A stretch of 64,000 nucleotides of DNA, from the NCBI GenBank assembly GCA_022457065.1, contig JAJGBQ010000004.1, forward strand, positions 3,224,001 through 3,288,000. The letters are read 5' to 3'. Shown here piece by piece: positions 32,552 through 44,474 of the stretch. Both the position numbers and the translations under genes were made by a program. The notes under the pieces are model-generated. The model made no database searches, was not told the DNA's origin, and saw only the letters and a program-made list of their open reading frames with translations. The stretch's first letter is position 1, and each line of letters starts with the position of its first letter. This stretch comes from Curvularia sp. ZM96 (lineage: Eukaryota > Ascomycota > Dothideomycetes > Pleosporales > Pleosporaceae).

Positions 32552-35145
32552 TCAACCACCCCGCAAACAGTTCGTTAACCACCGTACAGACCCCATTACC
32601 CACGTTCCGAATTTTTGCAACACAGGCACATCCATGCCGTATTGCATAACAAGCCACATTGCTAGTAGGCAAACCGTAGTGGAGACAAGCCCGGTGGTAG
32701 CTACTGTTGTCAACCAGAATGCGCAATGATAGACGTAGAGCACTTACCCGCCCATTTTCCGATGTAATCTGCTGTGTATACACGTATTCGGTTGGCGAAA
32801 TTGGCTTCATTTTCCCGGTCAGGGATGAAGAAATCGACCTGATTTCTCTGAAAACGGTCGATTGACAATGCGAATAAGCTAGTGAGGAAGGACAATGGCG
32901 TAAAGATGATGGTGATGACCGTAAAACCAAGAACAGCCGCACTCATGAGCGCTGTTGCATGCGCCTCTTGGAGGCTAGCATGCTTTTGTTTGAGATCTAG
33001 TTTGGCTATTATGGATTTTTCAATCCGTGCGGCGTCTTCATCCAATTGGGCGATCTGACGTCGGAACCTGTCAAATTGAGACTGCGCTCGCAATATAATG
33101 TACCACTCATCTTCTTCTTTTGAAGAACGTTTGTCGTTGTTCTGCACTACCATGCGTCCTTCTACCCCGCTCGTCCAGTGTTCTGGCCAAGCGTTGCTCG
33201 CGAAGGTTTTCCAAACCTCTTCCTGCTGCAAGATGACACGTTTGATCATCCCCAGCTCCCCTCGTATATCATCTATATCATGCAAGAACTTCCTCTCCTT
33301 TTCGATGTCAAATTTCCGCAGGTCCTTCCTTCTGCTGTACTCATCTACTTCATGCGCACAGATCGCAATGAAGTTCTCAAAAATGTTGAGGATAGGCTTT
33401 CCTGAACTTTTGCTAGATGAAGACGGTCGATCGAGATTTTCAATAAAGTAAGTCAACATGATACCGATATACCGCCTGATATCTCCAGTCTCATAGTCGT
33501 GTGTCCATGGGAGGGGTTTCGGTTGAGACCCGGGATCTCTCTCTTTCTTGTCCTGATCGTGGGCAATAATCAGCCCATTTGCAAACGATAGGCTCCATAA
33601 TTGACAGACGGTAACAAGTTCTGCAGAACCCGATACACTCCCAACGGCTTTGAGTAGTACTTGGTCTCGGTTTCGACGATCCAACATTGATTTTGGCAAT
33701 GCAGGACAGCAGTATTCGTCAAGCGTGAGTGGAAGATAAGGTGCTCTAAGAGATTCGAGTGAGTGGCTAGGACAATACGTGTATGGTTCTTCCTTCTTTC
33801 TTGGGATCACATAAATGTTCCCAGAAATATTTAACCTCTCATTTTCAAGACAATTCCTGGATTGAACTTTAAAGTACGGCATCTGCAGATGTCAGCATGA
33901 GACGCCGACGGGAATGGGCTTTCATACTACGATGGTAAAGTGTTTGAAATAGCCGTCATGACCAACAGTACAGGACGGTTCTCGAAGCTTTAGAACCACA
34001 GGTCCCTCGTGTTCTTGGTCCATGATATACTGTTCATGCTGGAAACCTTTTATAAATCTGTTCACATCTTGAATTCGGATAGACCCGTCGTTCAAGAGTT
34101 TTCCAATCAACGCCTATATGAATTAAATTTCATATGAAAGGATATGTTAGTGTCGAATAGTCTTACATATATGCCTCGAAACTACTCACTCTCAGTACTC
34201 ACTCTGGCCAGAAAGATGAAACTAACTTACATGGTTTAGCCGAAAGGAGAAGAAGGTAATTCCGGTGAACAAATAGGTGTCCCAGGAGAAATGAAAGTTA
34301 TTTTGACGTGACTCAAATTCGTGGGCAACAAGTGCACAAGCCGCTTCCAGATTAATTGGAAAACTTTGGTAGAACCTTCTTCTTCGAAACGACATCCATG
34401 AGGAGGTAGCAACCAAAGCCTGACCCTGCGGTTTCTTGCAGGTTAGTTCCCATGCCGTCCTCGAACCGTAATCCCGTAGCTTTATGTCTTCTAAATCCAT
34501 GAGATCGAGGAGGTACACAACTGCTATCCTGGAATTTCTCTTCGCGGCCAAATGTAGACATGTAGATCCTACAGCCTCGCCGATATCCAATCTCGCGTTT
34601 ATTCCCATTCTATTTGTCTTGAATAAGAACTTCATGATATCATATTTGCTTTCTACACAAGCGATATGTGCAGCCAAAGAGGATCGGGAATCCGGAATAG
34701 TCACGTCTGCACCTACGTGGACGAGGAATTCAACCATCGATAAATCGCTTTTCTCAACTGCATGGTGGAGTGCTGTTTTTCCATCCTCATCTTGGATATT
34801 CACATACCTTTCCACTATTTCATCGTCACCATGGCCAGAAGCAAAGTCGCATAGGATGTGTACTGTTTGAAGCGATCTCTTCCCACCACGCTGCACTGCT
34901 CGATGCAATAGCGTCGTCCGTCTCGGATCCTTGGTGTACTTTTCTGGGTTGCCTCGCTTGAGCAAGAATTCCACTATTTCCAGATGTCCTTCCTCACAGG
35001 CGAGTTCGACAGGTCGCGGCGACAAGAATGTCGACCAATCTAGAATGCTCTCTAAAGTAGGTAATTGAAAAATATCCTCAATCTCCTGTATGTCGGCTTT
35101 TCTCACGGCTTCGAGAAGATTAAGATAGATTGCTTTGTTGTCCAT
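32552..35145 (-). CDS. Ankyrin-repeat protein with CorA-like membrane domain
   Basis: Spliced complement(join(32552..32703, 32748..33882, 33928..34113, 34231..35145)), 795 aa. Ankyrin repeats fill about residues 45-255: VELACEEGHLEIVEFLLKRG, LLHRAVQRGG, GKTALHHAVEKSDLSMVEFL and STCLHLAAKRN. A middle region with Tyr-rich, charged helices follows. A C-terminal domain comes next: LDLKQKHASLQEAHATAL, a first span with ITIIFTPLSFLTSLFALSI (about 690-715), and a second span in the last exon (TTGLVSTTVCLLAMWLVMQ). This is the CorA-like two-helix hairpin found in fungal ankyrin proteins of unknown function, some encoded near self/non-self recognition genes. A divergent HET gene lies 1.4 kb away. Ion transport is not shown; the GMN motif is absent where one would expect it. 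Confidence 0.85.
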
Positions 35146-36554
35146 GGATGGACCTTGAACTTGTGGCGAAAGAAAGTAGAACGCGCCGATCAGAAAGAAA
35201 TAAGCTTCGACTTTAGGGATTATTTGACTTTTGCCGTCTCTTCAGCTGCAGCCCCGCATGGTTCAGCTCTGCAAGCAGCTGATTGTCGATTGGCGCGCCA
35301 CTGAGGCCCCTGACGAATGAGAACGAGGAAAACACTTTATCTCGGTCTGCCTTGTGCAGCCACTTACTTGTGTTTCGTGAAAACCTGCTTTTGGGATATA
35401 TAAAGCGGAAAAACGTGACTCTAATATTTCAATACGATGTTGATCATAGTGCTAATATAGAGAATCACCACACTGCCGGCGAGGTCCCGCTATGCTCGCC
35501 ATTACAATTTCTTTTCCGAAAAAGCGCACGTTATTTTTTCTAGGGCGCTGAGGGCTGATTTCGAGGCCTTCGAGGTTACCAGATTGTAGCCACTATCACG
35601 TCATAACTGTAAACCGTATTTATTGGTCAACAAGCGATGGCTCGCATAAGTACTCTCAGAGAGTGAAAACGGTCACTCGTCCCTCAACTAATATCTTTTT
35701 CAACGTTGACAATCTTCTGGTCTTCCGGGGACTTATGAGGTCTGTGGTGAGAGACAGTAGTCATTCTCAAACTTTCAGTTCAGGAGATTGTCGAAGGGTG
35801 ATCTGCTGGTGAGGTGCTACCTATCCGAGAAATGGCGCACATTAGCATTCGCGCTAGGCGCCTCCTACTCTTATCAGCTAACGGAACATAGGTGAAGCAA
35901 CCACCTCGAACAGCGTCGTGATCTTTGAGCCCGTCCGCCGTCGTTTTCAATCTCTACTTTGCATGTGGGGTTGATCAGAGATGTTGCTTGACATCCATGT
36001 ACAGAGGTTAGTTGAAAGCAATAATTGATACTGCCCGCAATATGCCCAAACTTCGGGGAAATATAACTTCCAATGTTCAATGCCTGATAAAAGTCTTATC
36101 GCTTTCTATGGGTTCCGGCTTCAAGACATGCATAGGCTTTGCTATGGCCATAAAGATTGCTTTCTTTGTGGATAGAGAAGCTCGAGATTCTTTCCAGTCT
36201 ATTGACCTCTGTAGCCCTGCATTTGGTGAGATCACACTTAACAGAATGTGAAAATCCCTCGAAGTCAAGCGCCATTGGTGTGCGGTTCTCCACTAAACTA
36301 TTGCCATCTATTGCTGTGCCGCATTCCTCGCTCCTAGCGCTTATGTAGCCGCGATGATTGGCTGGGTTGCCGGAATTATTGTTGTTCCAAGAGTGCCAGG
36401 TATCACAATTTGCAACGCAGGTTTAGGCAGCTGTGGCGAACAAGAATCAATCCATTGCTTGTGACTTCAAAGGTCTTCGGAAGCATCGCTCAAGTTTGAA
36501 GCTTTCTACCCCATCATCACATCTTGGTACCGCCTTTTAATTTACATATTATCC
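35146..36554. promoter_or_regulatory. Divergent promoter region between ankyrin/CorA-like and HET genes
   Basis: 1.4 kb separating two start codons on opposite strands, moderately AT-rich. No supported coding frame or known site was found. Its length leaves room for separate promoters. Confidence 0.4.
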
Positions 36555-38396
36555 ATGTCAGATTACTCAATGTACGCGGAGAGAATCCTAAACAGGCGTA
36601 TGTTCAGGTTGCTCTTCGTCCTCCCGGCCCCGGATCAGCATCATCAACTTAAATGTTATTGCCTTCCTTTCGATATCGATGACGCACCTCCTTATGAAGC
36701 ACTATCCTACGTATGGGGTAAATCCAATTCATTTGCTGAGATAAGATGCAACGGACGACCTATTACCATTGGACTAGAGCTCTCACACGCATTGATCAGA
36801 CTCCGCTCTCCCGAGGTTACACGCATAATCTGGGCGGATGCGCTTTGTATCAACCAGGAGGACAATGCAGAGAAGAGTCATCAGGTGCCCCTAATGGGCA
36901 GCATTTATTCCTCGGCAAAGAGAGTTGTCGTCTGGCTAGGACAGGGAGATAAGAAGCAGATTATAGAGGCTTTTCTATACAGCAAAGGCATCGCTGACGC
37001 TTGCCTCCAATACGACAAAGAGCGTGGCTTGCCTCCAAATCATGAGGAGAGATACGAGACGCTAAATTTGCCAAAAGACGCTTTTCGTCCAAGTACTTGG
37101 AAAAGCCTGCAGGAGTTATACGAACGACCTTGGTTCTCTAGAGTCTGGTGTGTCCAAGAAATTCGCCTGGCACAAGATGCCTACGTCATTTGGGGTGATT
37201 ATGGGATCGATTGGCTGTATTTGAGTTTAGCAGCATCCTGGGTTTTTGACAAGACCACTCCAGATCTGGGTGACCTTGAGATACCACCCGCCGTTAGACA
37301 ATCTGTCTCACATCCCGATATTTTGCGCGATAAAGACCGATATCCCCTGCTCGAGGCTTTACGGGCTTTTCGCGAATTCGAGTCGACCGACCCCAGAGAC
37401 AAAGTGTATGGGCTTCTAAATCTAGTTGAAGACCATTCTGAAACAGACGCTCTGGCCCTGGATTATGATAAGAGTGTCGGCGAGGTTTACGCTGACACAG
37501 TTTTGGCCGTCATTCGAGTACACTCGAGGCTAAGCACGTTCGCCTACATCACACACCGTCCCGACTACGATCCAGATGATGAAGAAAACTTGAAGTTTCA
37601 ATACAGATCTTGGGCACCAAGGTGGGATGATTGGGAAGTCGCAGAGAAGCTGGCACTTTCTGAAAATGATTGCCCTTGGAAGCCGTACGGACACAATGAT
37701 AAAGTCGTGATAGCTGATGATGACTCACGACCTGAGGAACTCTGCCTCAAAGGTGTATTTTACAACAGAGTAAGCGAAGTTGGGGAAATCATGGATTATT
37801 ACAACCTGAAGGACCCGGTGTTCAACGATGAAAATCCCGCAAGTCCAAAGGACGACCATATGGATATTGAGTCCGATTCTCAATCTGACAATCCAAATCC
37901 TGTACTTGACATCTTCAATATAGCCTTTGTGGAATCAAGTTCAGAAGCTGTACACAGGGCTTGGGCCCGGACTTTGACAGGAGGCTGCTGGGATCAACGG
38001 CAAGAATACATTGAGAAATTGGACCGTGTCACTCGAAAATCATACTATCATGCTTATGATCGTTTTATGCGCAGACTGAAAGAGCTCCAAGTCACCGGGA
38101 CGGAGGGCAACTTTGCTCATGATGAAAATTCAACAAAATTCGGACGCACTGTTCGCAGCATTTGCCAGCAAAGACGCGTGTTCTGGACCGAAAGTATGAC
38201 TTTTGGTCTCGGTCCGCATTGTATGCAGCCTAGCGATATTGTCGTAGTGCTGTATGGGGGCAGCACACCCTATATCTTGCGGCCGAAAGGTGATAAATAC
38301 TTGTTCATGGGGCAGGCTTACGTCGATAATATCATGCACGGAGAAATGTTCAACGGTTCGGAGGAATATGAGGAAAGAACGTTTTGCCTTATATAG
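36555..38396 (+). CDS. HET-domain protein (heterokaryon incompatibility type)
   Basis: 613 aa, no intron, ATG at 36555 close to the 5' end of homology. The HET domain covers about residues 45-215 with its three hallmarks: PYEALSYVWG, IIWADALCINQEDNAEKSHQ with GSIYSSAKRVVVWLG, and RPWFSRVWCVQEIRLA. The C-terminal 400 residues are variable, contain DPRDKVYGLL (common in HET proteins) and end in a conserved-looking module, VVVLYGGSTPYILRP. HET domains trigger cell death in non-self recognition between fungal strains and are often polymorphic. Partner and specificity are unknown. The divergent ankyrin/CorA-like neighbour may be functionally linked. Confidence 0.93.
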   Translation: MSDYSMYAERILNRRMFRLLFVLPAPDQHHQLKCYCLPFDIDDAPPYEALSYVWGKSNSFAEIRCNGRPITIGLELSHALIRLRSPEVTRIIWADALCINQEDNAEKSHQVPLMGSIYSSAKRVVVWLGQGDKKQIIEAFLYSKGIADACLQYDKERGLPPNHEERYETLNLPKDAFRPSTWKSLQELYERPWFSRVWCVQEIRLAQDAYVIWGDYGIDWLYLSLAASWVFDKTTPDLGDLEIPPAVRQSVSHPDILRDKDRYPLLEALRAFREFESTDPRDKVYGLLNLVEDHSETDALALDYDKSVGEVYADTVLAVIRVHSRLSTFAYITHRPDYDPDDEENLKFQYRSWAPRWDDWEVAEKLALSENDCPWKPYGHNDKVVIADDDSRPEELCLKGVFYNRVSEVGEIMDYYNLKDPVFNDENPASPKDDHMDIESDSQSDNPNPVLDIFNIAFVESSSEAVHRAWARTLTGGCWDQRQEYIEKLDRVTRKSYYHAYDRFMRRLKELQVTGTEGNFAHDENSTKFGRTVRSICQQRRVFWTESMTFGLGPHCMQPSDIVVVLYGGSTPYILRPKGDKYLFMGQAYVDNIMHGEMFNGSEEYEERTFCLI

Positions 38397-38954
38397 GGGA
38401 AACCCTCAAGGTCAAGGATAGAGATTCGATACCTTCGGCATTATCCTCTATTGCACGACTATATAGCTACGATGCGAGCATCTAATTCCCTTGCACACGG
38501 CGTCATCGTTTGGTTATTTCGTTTTTTCCCTTCGTCTGCCAATAGGGCGATTAAGAATTCTATAGTAGATAAGCATGGTCCGGTTGACTATCTTTATACT
38601 TGCGAAATAACTAACCGGTATTTGCAGCAGCCTCTGCAGTTTCACTTGCTGTGGCATGAGAAGTCCGAGCAAGTACATCAGCATGACTCTCTGCATCCTA
38701 GCTCTTTGATCTGACTTTAGTCAAACCCCGTTCCTGCTTTGACCGATACGCTATGAAGACCTGATATCACCAATGCACAATCGGATGCTTTAAAGATTCA
38801 GGGCTCAAATAAATAAATATCTGATCTTGGATACCGTGTTGAACTTTCGGAATTCCCCCGTAGCTTTTGTCTACACACTTTTCCCTATATCATCCAACAG
38901 CCCTCCCTTGACCTTTCCCCTGAGAACATCGGAAAATCCGCATCAAACGATCGT
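38397..38954. other. Convergent intergenic region
   Basis: 558 bp between the HET gene and the 3' end of the aldo-keto reductase gene. No gene was seen. Confidence 0.55.
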
Positions 38955-40169
38955 CTAGTCTTGACGGGCAGGGTCGAGCTGAATGTGACCAACAATATCC
39001 GAAATCTTCTCCATCACCTCTGGTGTGAGCTTCTCGATGACCTTCAAAGCCGCGCAGTTATCGATAACTTGCTCCGGCCTCGATGCACCAGTAATGACTG
39101 CAGAAACGTTGGGGTTCTTCAAGCACCATGCAAGCGACAGCTGCGATTGGCTAACACCCAGGCTATCGGCAATTGGCTATGAGAATGTTAGCAACCATAC
39201 TTGGCAAACGACAGTCGACACAAAACGAACCTTAAGAGCCTTGGCGCTGTTAATCATGTTGCTCCACTCGCTGTTTCCATAGCTATCTCGCATACTGCTC
39301 ACGAACTTATCCTTGCCCTCAGCAAATCTTGATCCTGGTGGAGGCGCATCCGGGCTGTCGTTGTACTTTCCACTAAGGAGACCAAACTTCAGCGGGGAAA
39401 AGGTAGTCAAGCCGATGCCGAAACGTGAGTAGAGACGCTGAAACTCGCTCTCAACCTTCTTCCGCTCGAGCAAGTTGTATTGTGGTTGTTCAACCACCGG
39501 TGCAATGAGACCCAGCTGCTTCGCGATGCCGCAAGCCTCGGCAATCTCGTCTGCGGACCATTCGGACGTACCCCAGTACAATGCCCAGCCCTTCTGCTCA
39601 ATGACATGGTTGAAGGCGCGGACTGTTTCTTCCATGGGCGTAAGGCGATCCGGACGGTGGGCATATACGATATCGACGTATTCCAAGTCCATACGCTTCA
39701 AAGACGCACGAAGTCCCTCGATGATGTGTTTGCGAGAAAGGCCATGGTTGTTCACAAGGACCTCTCCGTTTGCGCCACCCCAGTTGAGTTTTGTTGAAAT
39801 CACGAGATCGTTACGGTTCCAGCCGAACTTCTTGATCGCTTGGCCCATGATGATCTCTGACTGACCTCCAGCATAGGACTCTGCAGTGTCGAAGAAGTTG
39901 ATACCGTTGTCATATGCGGTCTTCATGATATTGAATGTGCTTTCTGATGTTGGGTTAGTCATGTGATCTGCTGAAATACGGACGGGAGTGAATAACCATT
40001 TTCGACATGTCCACCAAAACTACAAATTGGTTAGCACTGACATGTAATAGCAACATGACAAGCAATCATACGTGAGCCATCCTCCTAAACCTAGGACTGA
40101 TACATGCAGTCCAGAGTTACCCAGACGGCGGTATTGCATACCCGTCTTACGAGGTTCTTCCCACGCCAT
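38955..40169 (-). CDS. Aldo-keto reductase, Kv-beta subunit-like
   Basis: Spliced complement(join(38955..39176, 39231..39943, 39997..40019, 40072..40169)), 351 aa, including a 23-nt exon (FGGHVEN region). It begins MAWEEPRKTGMQYRRLGNSG. The AKR catalytic tetrad is present: Asp and Tyr in NFFDTAESYAGG, Lys in STKLNW and His in VYAHRPD. The NADPH-binding end reads SRPEQVIDNCAAL. WALYWGTSEWSADEI and PPVVEQPQYN-like segments are typical of the voltage-gated K+ channel beta subunit branch (AKR6). It would reduce aldehydes with NADPH in the cytosol; the natural substrate is unknown. The last intron uses a GTTCGT donor. It lies beside the transporter/TauD pair. Confidence 0.92.
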
Positions 40170-40936
40170 TTTGTAGATATAAGGTCCACGTGTGGTAATT
40201 GAAAAAAGACTGATCCAAATCTGAAAAAGGATGCAAAACTTCCTAGGCGTAGAGACACAGTATGCAATCACCTCGCTCCAACGATGAGTCGACCGGGCGG
40301 CAGAACCTTTTCGCCGCCCAGACCCAAAAAGGATAATCCGCTGAGAATAGTCGGAGGCGTCAGAAGACTTTGCGCATCGGAGACTCTGTCTTCTTTGGGC
40401 AATCGTGGCGCTGTTCACGAAGTTGTTGACCTCTTGGTAATCCAGACGGAAAATGACTCGCGCAGTGACATCTCGTCATCCACCCCCGCAATAACGCCAT
40501 GGTGAAAAGTGGGATGTGGGAGGAGGAGTGGGTCAGACTAACAACCTCAACACTGAGATCGGTCTCTGACGCGGATGAGGCTGAACCAAGTTCGATCGAT
40601 CCTCGACTGGACTTGGGTTTTTGCGAAGTCGATAGCAACATGTCAATACCCAACACATCCTACACGCATAGAAGCAAAGCCGGAGTCCAATTGTAAAATG
40701 AATATTAATTCAAGGGCGGTTGTATCAGGGTATTCAAACTGAATTCGTCTATCGTGGTTCGGCTACATGTAAGCGGTTCGCGAAAACCTCGGCACGGCTG
40801 GCTGACGGGCACGTTGCAGGTCCTTTGGGTGAGGGGTTGCCGGTAGTTACCAATGCAAATGTGAGCCGTGTTGGACCTAATACACGAAAACAGTAAGCCT
40901 TCCTTGACCCGGCCCGGTCCACCTTCTTGATCCGGA
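40170..40936. other. Intergenic region
   Basis: 767 bp with the upstream region of the aldo-keto reductase gene and the 3' UTR of the MFS gene. Only small, unrelated frames were seen. Confidence 0.5.
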
Positions 40937-42642
40937 CTACAAAGTGAATCTAAAGTCCAACCGCTTGTTTCCGTCCTTCTCACGAGCGGCAAGATCCGCC
41001 TGGTACAGGGCCTTCTCTTCACTAGTCATTTGGTCCCATTTCTTTTGCTTGTTGCTGTTCATCCTCGACAAAGTAATCCTTTGCACGAGGAACGTAACGA
41101 CACTCAGTGCGCAAATGGCTACGAGTACCGTGTTTCCTTGCTTATAGTACGGGCCGTCGTACTTGCGGTAGATCTGCGAACTGATTAGAGATCCAATTTG
41201 CACAATGACATTGTACGTGGCAGCCGTAATTGCACGCTTTTTGACGTCAAACGTGTTTTCCGAGATCCAAGATGAAACCAGCGGGTGGAAGTATGGGTAA
41301 CCAGAAATGAGTGTGATCAGCGAGAAGCGGCCCCACTCACGCCCGCCGTCGGGAAGGGTTAGGAGAGCAATGAGGAGGGGCATGATCCAGAACTCTCCAA
41401 AGATGCAGTGGAATGTGCGTTCGTTGAAATAGTCGCTCGAGTATGCCAATGCCAACATGGTGATGACCTGGAGCGCAGCAGACGGAATGGTAAGCATGTT
41501 ACTGTCGAACCTGCTAAAACCAAGACGCTTGAGAGTGAGCGTCAGATAGCCTTGAACAGGCGAGGCAGGAATGTAAGCAATAAGGCCGATGAAGTATAGA
41601 CCCCACATGGAAGGGTCAGACCAGGCCGCGCGGATGTCCTTGAAGGTGGCGGGCTCTTTGAGAGCGGTGAGACCTTTGGCTGGATCATCTCTGAGGATGC
41701 GGTTCACCATGATGACTTCTTCCCGCTCAGTATACCAGCCACTAGGCCAAATCACGTTCTTGGTGGACGTGGGTGACGCTGGCAAGTACAAGAAGGAGAT
41801 GACAGCGATAACGACAGTCAGGAGGCCTTCGAGCAGAAACAGCCAAAACCATCCTGGCTTTCCTCCAATGCCACGCATCTCTAGGATACCAGCTGCGAGC
41901 AGAGCCGAAATGACACGGGCGATGTTGAGCGTGGACCAGAAGGCTGCAAGGCGCATGGAAAGCTCTTTCGACTTGTAGAAATAAGTCGCGAACAAGATCA
42001 CACCGGGAATGAAGCCGCCCTCACAGAGACCAATAGCAGCACGGCCGAGGTAGAATGAGGTGCGGTCATGCATCCAGGATTGAGCCCAAGATGCGGTTCC
42101 CCAGGCAAGCATCATGGTCGGAAGTACGTATTTGAAGCCGTATCTCTTGGTGAGACTAGAAAAGCATTCGGTCAGACATACACCGAGGTCCAGTTCCCGA
42201 TGGCACTTACAATTGCACTGGAAACTCGGCTGCAAGAAAGCACAACAACTGAATGGTGGTACCATTGTTGTAGTCATCAGTAGTCAAGCCGAGATCGTTC
42301 AGGAGATCGTCTGCAAGGGCGTTTGATACGTTTCCGCGATCAAGCTACAGCAATTAGTATTCATTCTCTTGTTTGTAGCCAATGCAGATTTACCTGTAAC
42401 CCAAACATCATGAGACACAGCCATGACAGCAACCGAATATCCGTCTTGCGTATAACACGGCGCTCTTCCTCGACGGTCCAGCTGGCATGAGGATCGAAGC
42501 GATGCCGACCTTCGTAACTCTCATGGGGAGGAACGATATCTGCCAGCTCCTCTCTGCCGACCTTTGCCAGTGGCTTGATGGAGCCTGCATCTTCGCTGAT
42601 CCGCGTCGTATGCGGGGCCAGTGCCTCAATGTCGTTGCCCAT
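40937..42642 (-). CDS. MFS transporter, DAL5/Soa1-type anion:cation symporter family
   Basis: Spliced complement(join(40937..42155, 42211..42344, 42394..42642)), 533 aa. After a soluble N-terminus, RKTDIRLLSWLCLMMFGLQLDRGNVSNAL is the standard first span of the fungal allantoate-permease (DAL5/TNA1/Soa1) family, and about 12 spans follow. Between spans 4 and 6, GLCEGGFIPGVILFATYFY and LEMRGIGGKPGWFWLFLLEG are hallmark motifs. The C-terminus is Lys/Glu-rich and ends DFRFTL. Members import organic anions such as allantoate, nicotinate, pantothenate, biotin precursors or, for yeast Soa1, sulfonates and inorganic sulfur. Divergent pairing with a TauD gene points to sulfonates, but that is inference. 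Confidence 0.92.
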
Positions 42643-43180
42643 CTTGAGAGACTGCAGTGCTCAACCGCAACACACGCTCAATTAAAAAGAATGAGAGGAA
42701 AAGACGGGGATTGACGATGTCCAATGCGCACCTCAAAACCATTGTCCCTTCTCATCCCGCCTATATATTGCCTAAGCATTGCCATGGCGCAATTACAGTC
42801 TATGTCGTCGCCATCACAACCTCTTCCCGAGGTAGTAATAGCGCCGACGAAAGAGGAGAAGGAGGGGAGCGCACGGCTGGGGGCACGTGCATGCATCTCT
42901 TATTGGCGTGATGGTTACAGGTAGCGCAACTCACCCGCATCCTGGCTGCTGGCTCTAGTCCCGGAACATACAACGCACCCGATGACGTGCTGAACCACGT
43001 GTAATACGGGTGTTATCCCGGATCCCGGGAGTTGATTGATATACCCCAAGGCCTCCAAGCCATCCAAAAAACCTGATGTCTACGTACTTGTCGGAGCATT
43101 TTCCGGTTGCATAGGTCGTGTGCTGAGCACTCTCCGTCGTCTTGCGAGCCCATACCCTCTCCATCCTCTAGCCGCCCAAG
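42643..43180. promoter_or_regulatory. Divergent promoter with two CACGTG boxes
   Basis: 538 bp between the MFS and TauD start codons. It contains two perfect CACGTG palindromes at 42884-42889 and 42996-43001. CACGTG is the core bound by Cbf1-type bHLH factors, which in yeast act with Met4 on sulfur genes. Next to the second box, ATGACGTGCT (42981-42990) partly resembles the Cys3/MetR site ATGRYRYCAT but with two mismatches. The motifs are seen; a sulfur role is inferred. Confidence 0.5.
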
Positions 43181-44474
43181 ATGCCTTCCGTAGAGCAGGT
43201 CAATGCCGAGAATGATTACGCCGGCAACGGCACGCGAATCTTTGGCGGAGACGCCACGGCCAGGTCGAGACTTTTGGAACCCCTGGTGTACTCTGGATCA
43301 TTGGACAGCTACAAGTACCAGGATTTGACGCCAGTCATTGGACGGGAGTTTGAAGGCCTCCAAGTAACCGACTTGCTCAAGGCAAGCGATGCTGTAGTAA
43401 AGGATCTGGCTGTCACTGGTTAGTCTTTCCATACCATCTTTGTTGAAGCAGAAATTGACTTGCTCTTGTAGTCTCACAGCGCGGTGTGGTCTTTCTTCGT
43501 AACCAAGATGTCACTCCAACCCAAATGCGCGACCTCATGCTGCGTTTGACTGAACTCTCAGGATGCGTATGTCTTGAACCAAACTTCCATCACTTCGTCT
43601 ATCCATCCTAATTCTTCTATAGCCCTCATCATCTGGTCTCCACGTCCACCCCCTCACAGAAGAAGGCTCCGAACTAGGCGATCAAATCTCCGTCATCAGT
43701 AGTGAAAAGCAGAAGAAAGGCGGAGGCCTCACTCACCAGCTCTCCGACGTCAGCCGCTTTGCCTCTGCCGGCTGGCATAGCGATATCACCTTTGAGCCCG
43801 TGCCTTCAGACTACGCCATGCTGAAGATCCACACGCTGCCCGCCACCGGCGGCGACACCCTCTGGGCCTCTGGCTACGAAATCTACGACCGCCTCTCCCC
43901 CGCCATGCGAACCTTCCTCGAGGGCCTTACTGCCACCCACGACGCCAAATTCTTCCTCGAAGAAGCCGAACGCCTGGGTAACCCCCTCCGAAAGGGCGTC
44001 CGCGGCAACCCGTTGAACCACGGCGACGCCCTGACTGCCACTCACCCTGTTATCCGCACAAATCGTAAGTCACCCTTCCTTATTCCTTCTCAAACCACTC
44101 ATATCTCTCTTTTTTCCCGTCCTTTTTTCCTTGTCTCAAATCCACTAACTCTCCTCTCTCCCCACACAACAGCCGTCACAGGTTGGAAATCCGTCTACGT
44201 CAACAAAGGCTTCACCAAGCGCATCAACGGCATCACAAAAGACGAATCCGACCTCTTGCTCCCTTACCTCTTCAACCTCGTCACGCAGAATCACGATGCC
44301 CAGGTCCGCTTCAAGTGGAACAAGAACGACCTGGCTATCTGGGATAATAGGAGCACGTGGCATTGTGCGACGTACGATTATGCCGAGGCGAGGGCGGGAG
44401 ACCGCGTGTGTAGTCTGGGCGAGGCGCCGTATTTGGATTTGGGGAGTAAGGGGAGGAGGGAGGCGCTGGGTTAA
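43181..44474 (+). CDS. TauD/TfdA-family alpha-ketoglutarate dioxygenase
   Basis: Spliced join(43181..43418, 43472..43566, 43623..44064, 44173..44474), 358 aa. The iron-binding His-X-Asp is in SAGWHSDITFEP and the distal His in RSTWHCATYDY. Arg for alpha-ketoglutarate is in RAGDRV. VSQRGVVFLRNQDV and TGGDTLWASGYEIYDRLS are typical of fungal taurine/sulfonate dioxygenases (yeast Jlp1). Such enzymes hydroxylate a sulfonate carbon using alpha-ketoglutarate and O2, releasing sulfite and an aldehyde. Other members act on different substrates, so taurine itself is not proved. Divergent from a DAL5/Soa1-type transporter, which fits uptake plus desulfonation. Confidence 0.92.
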
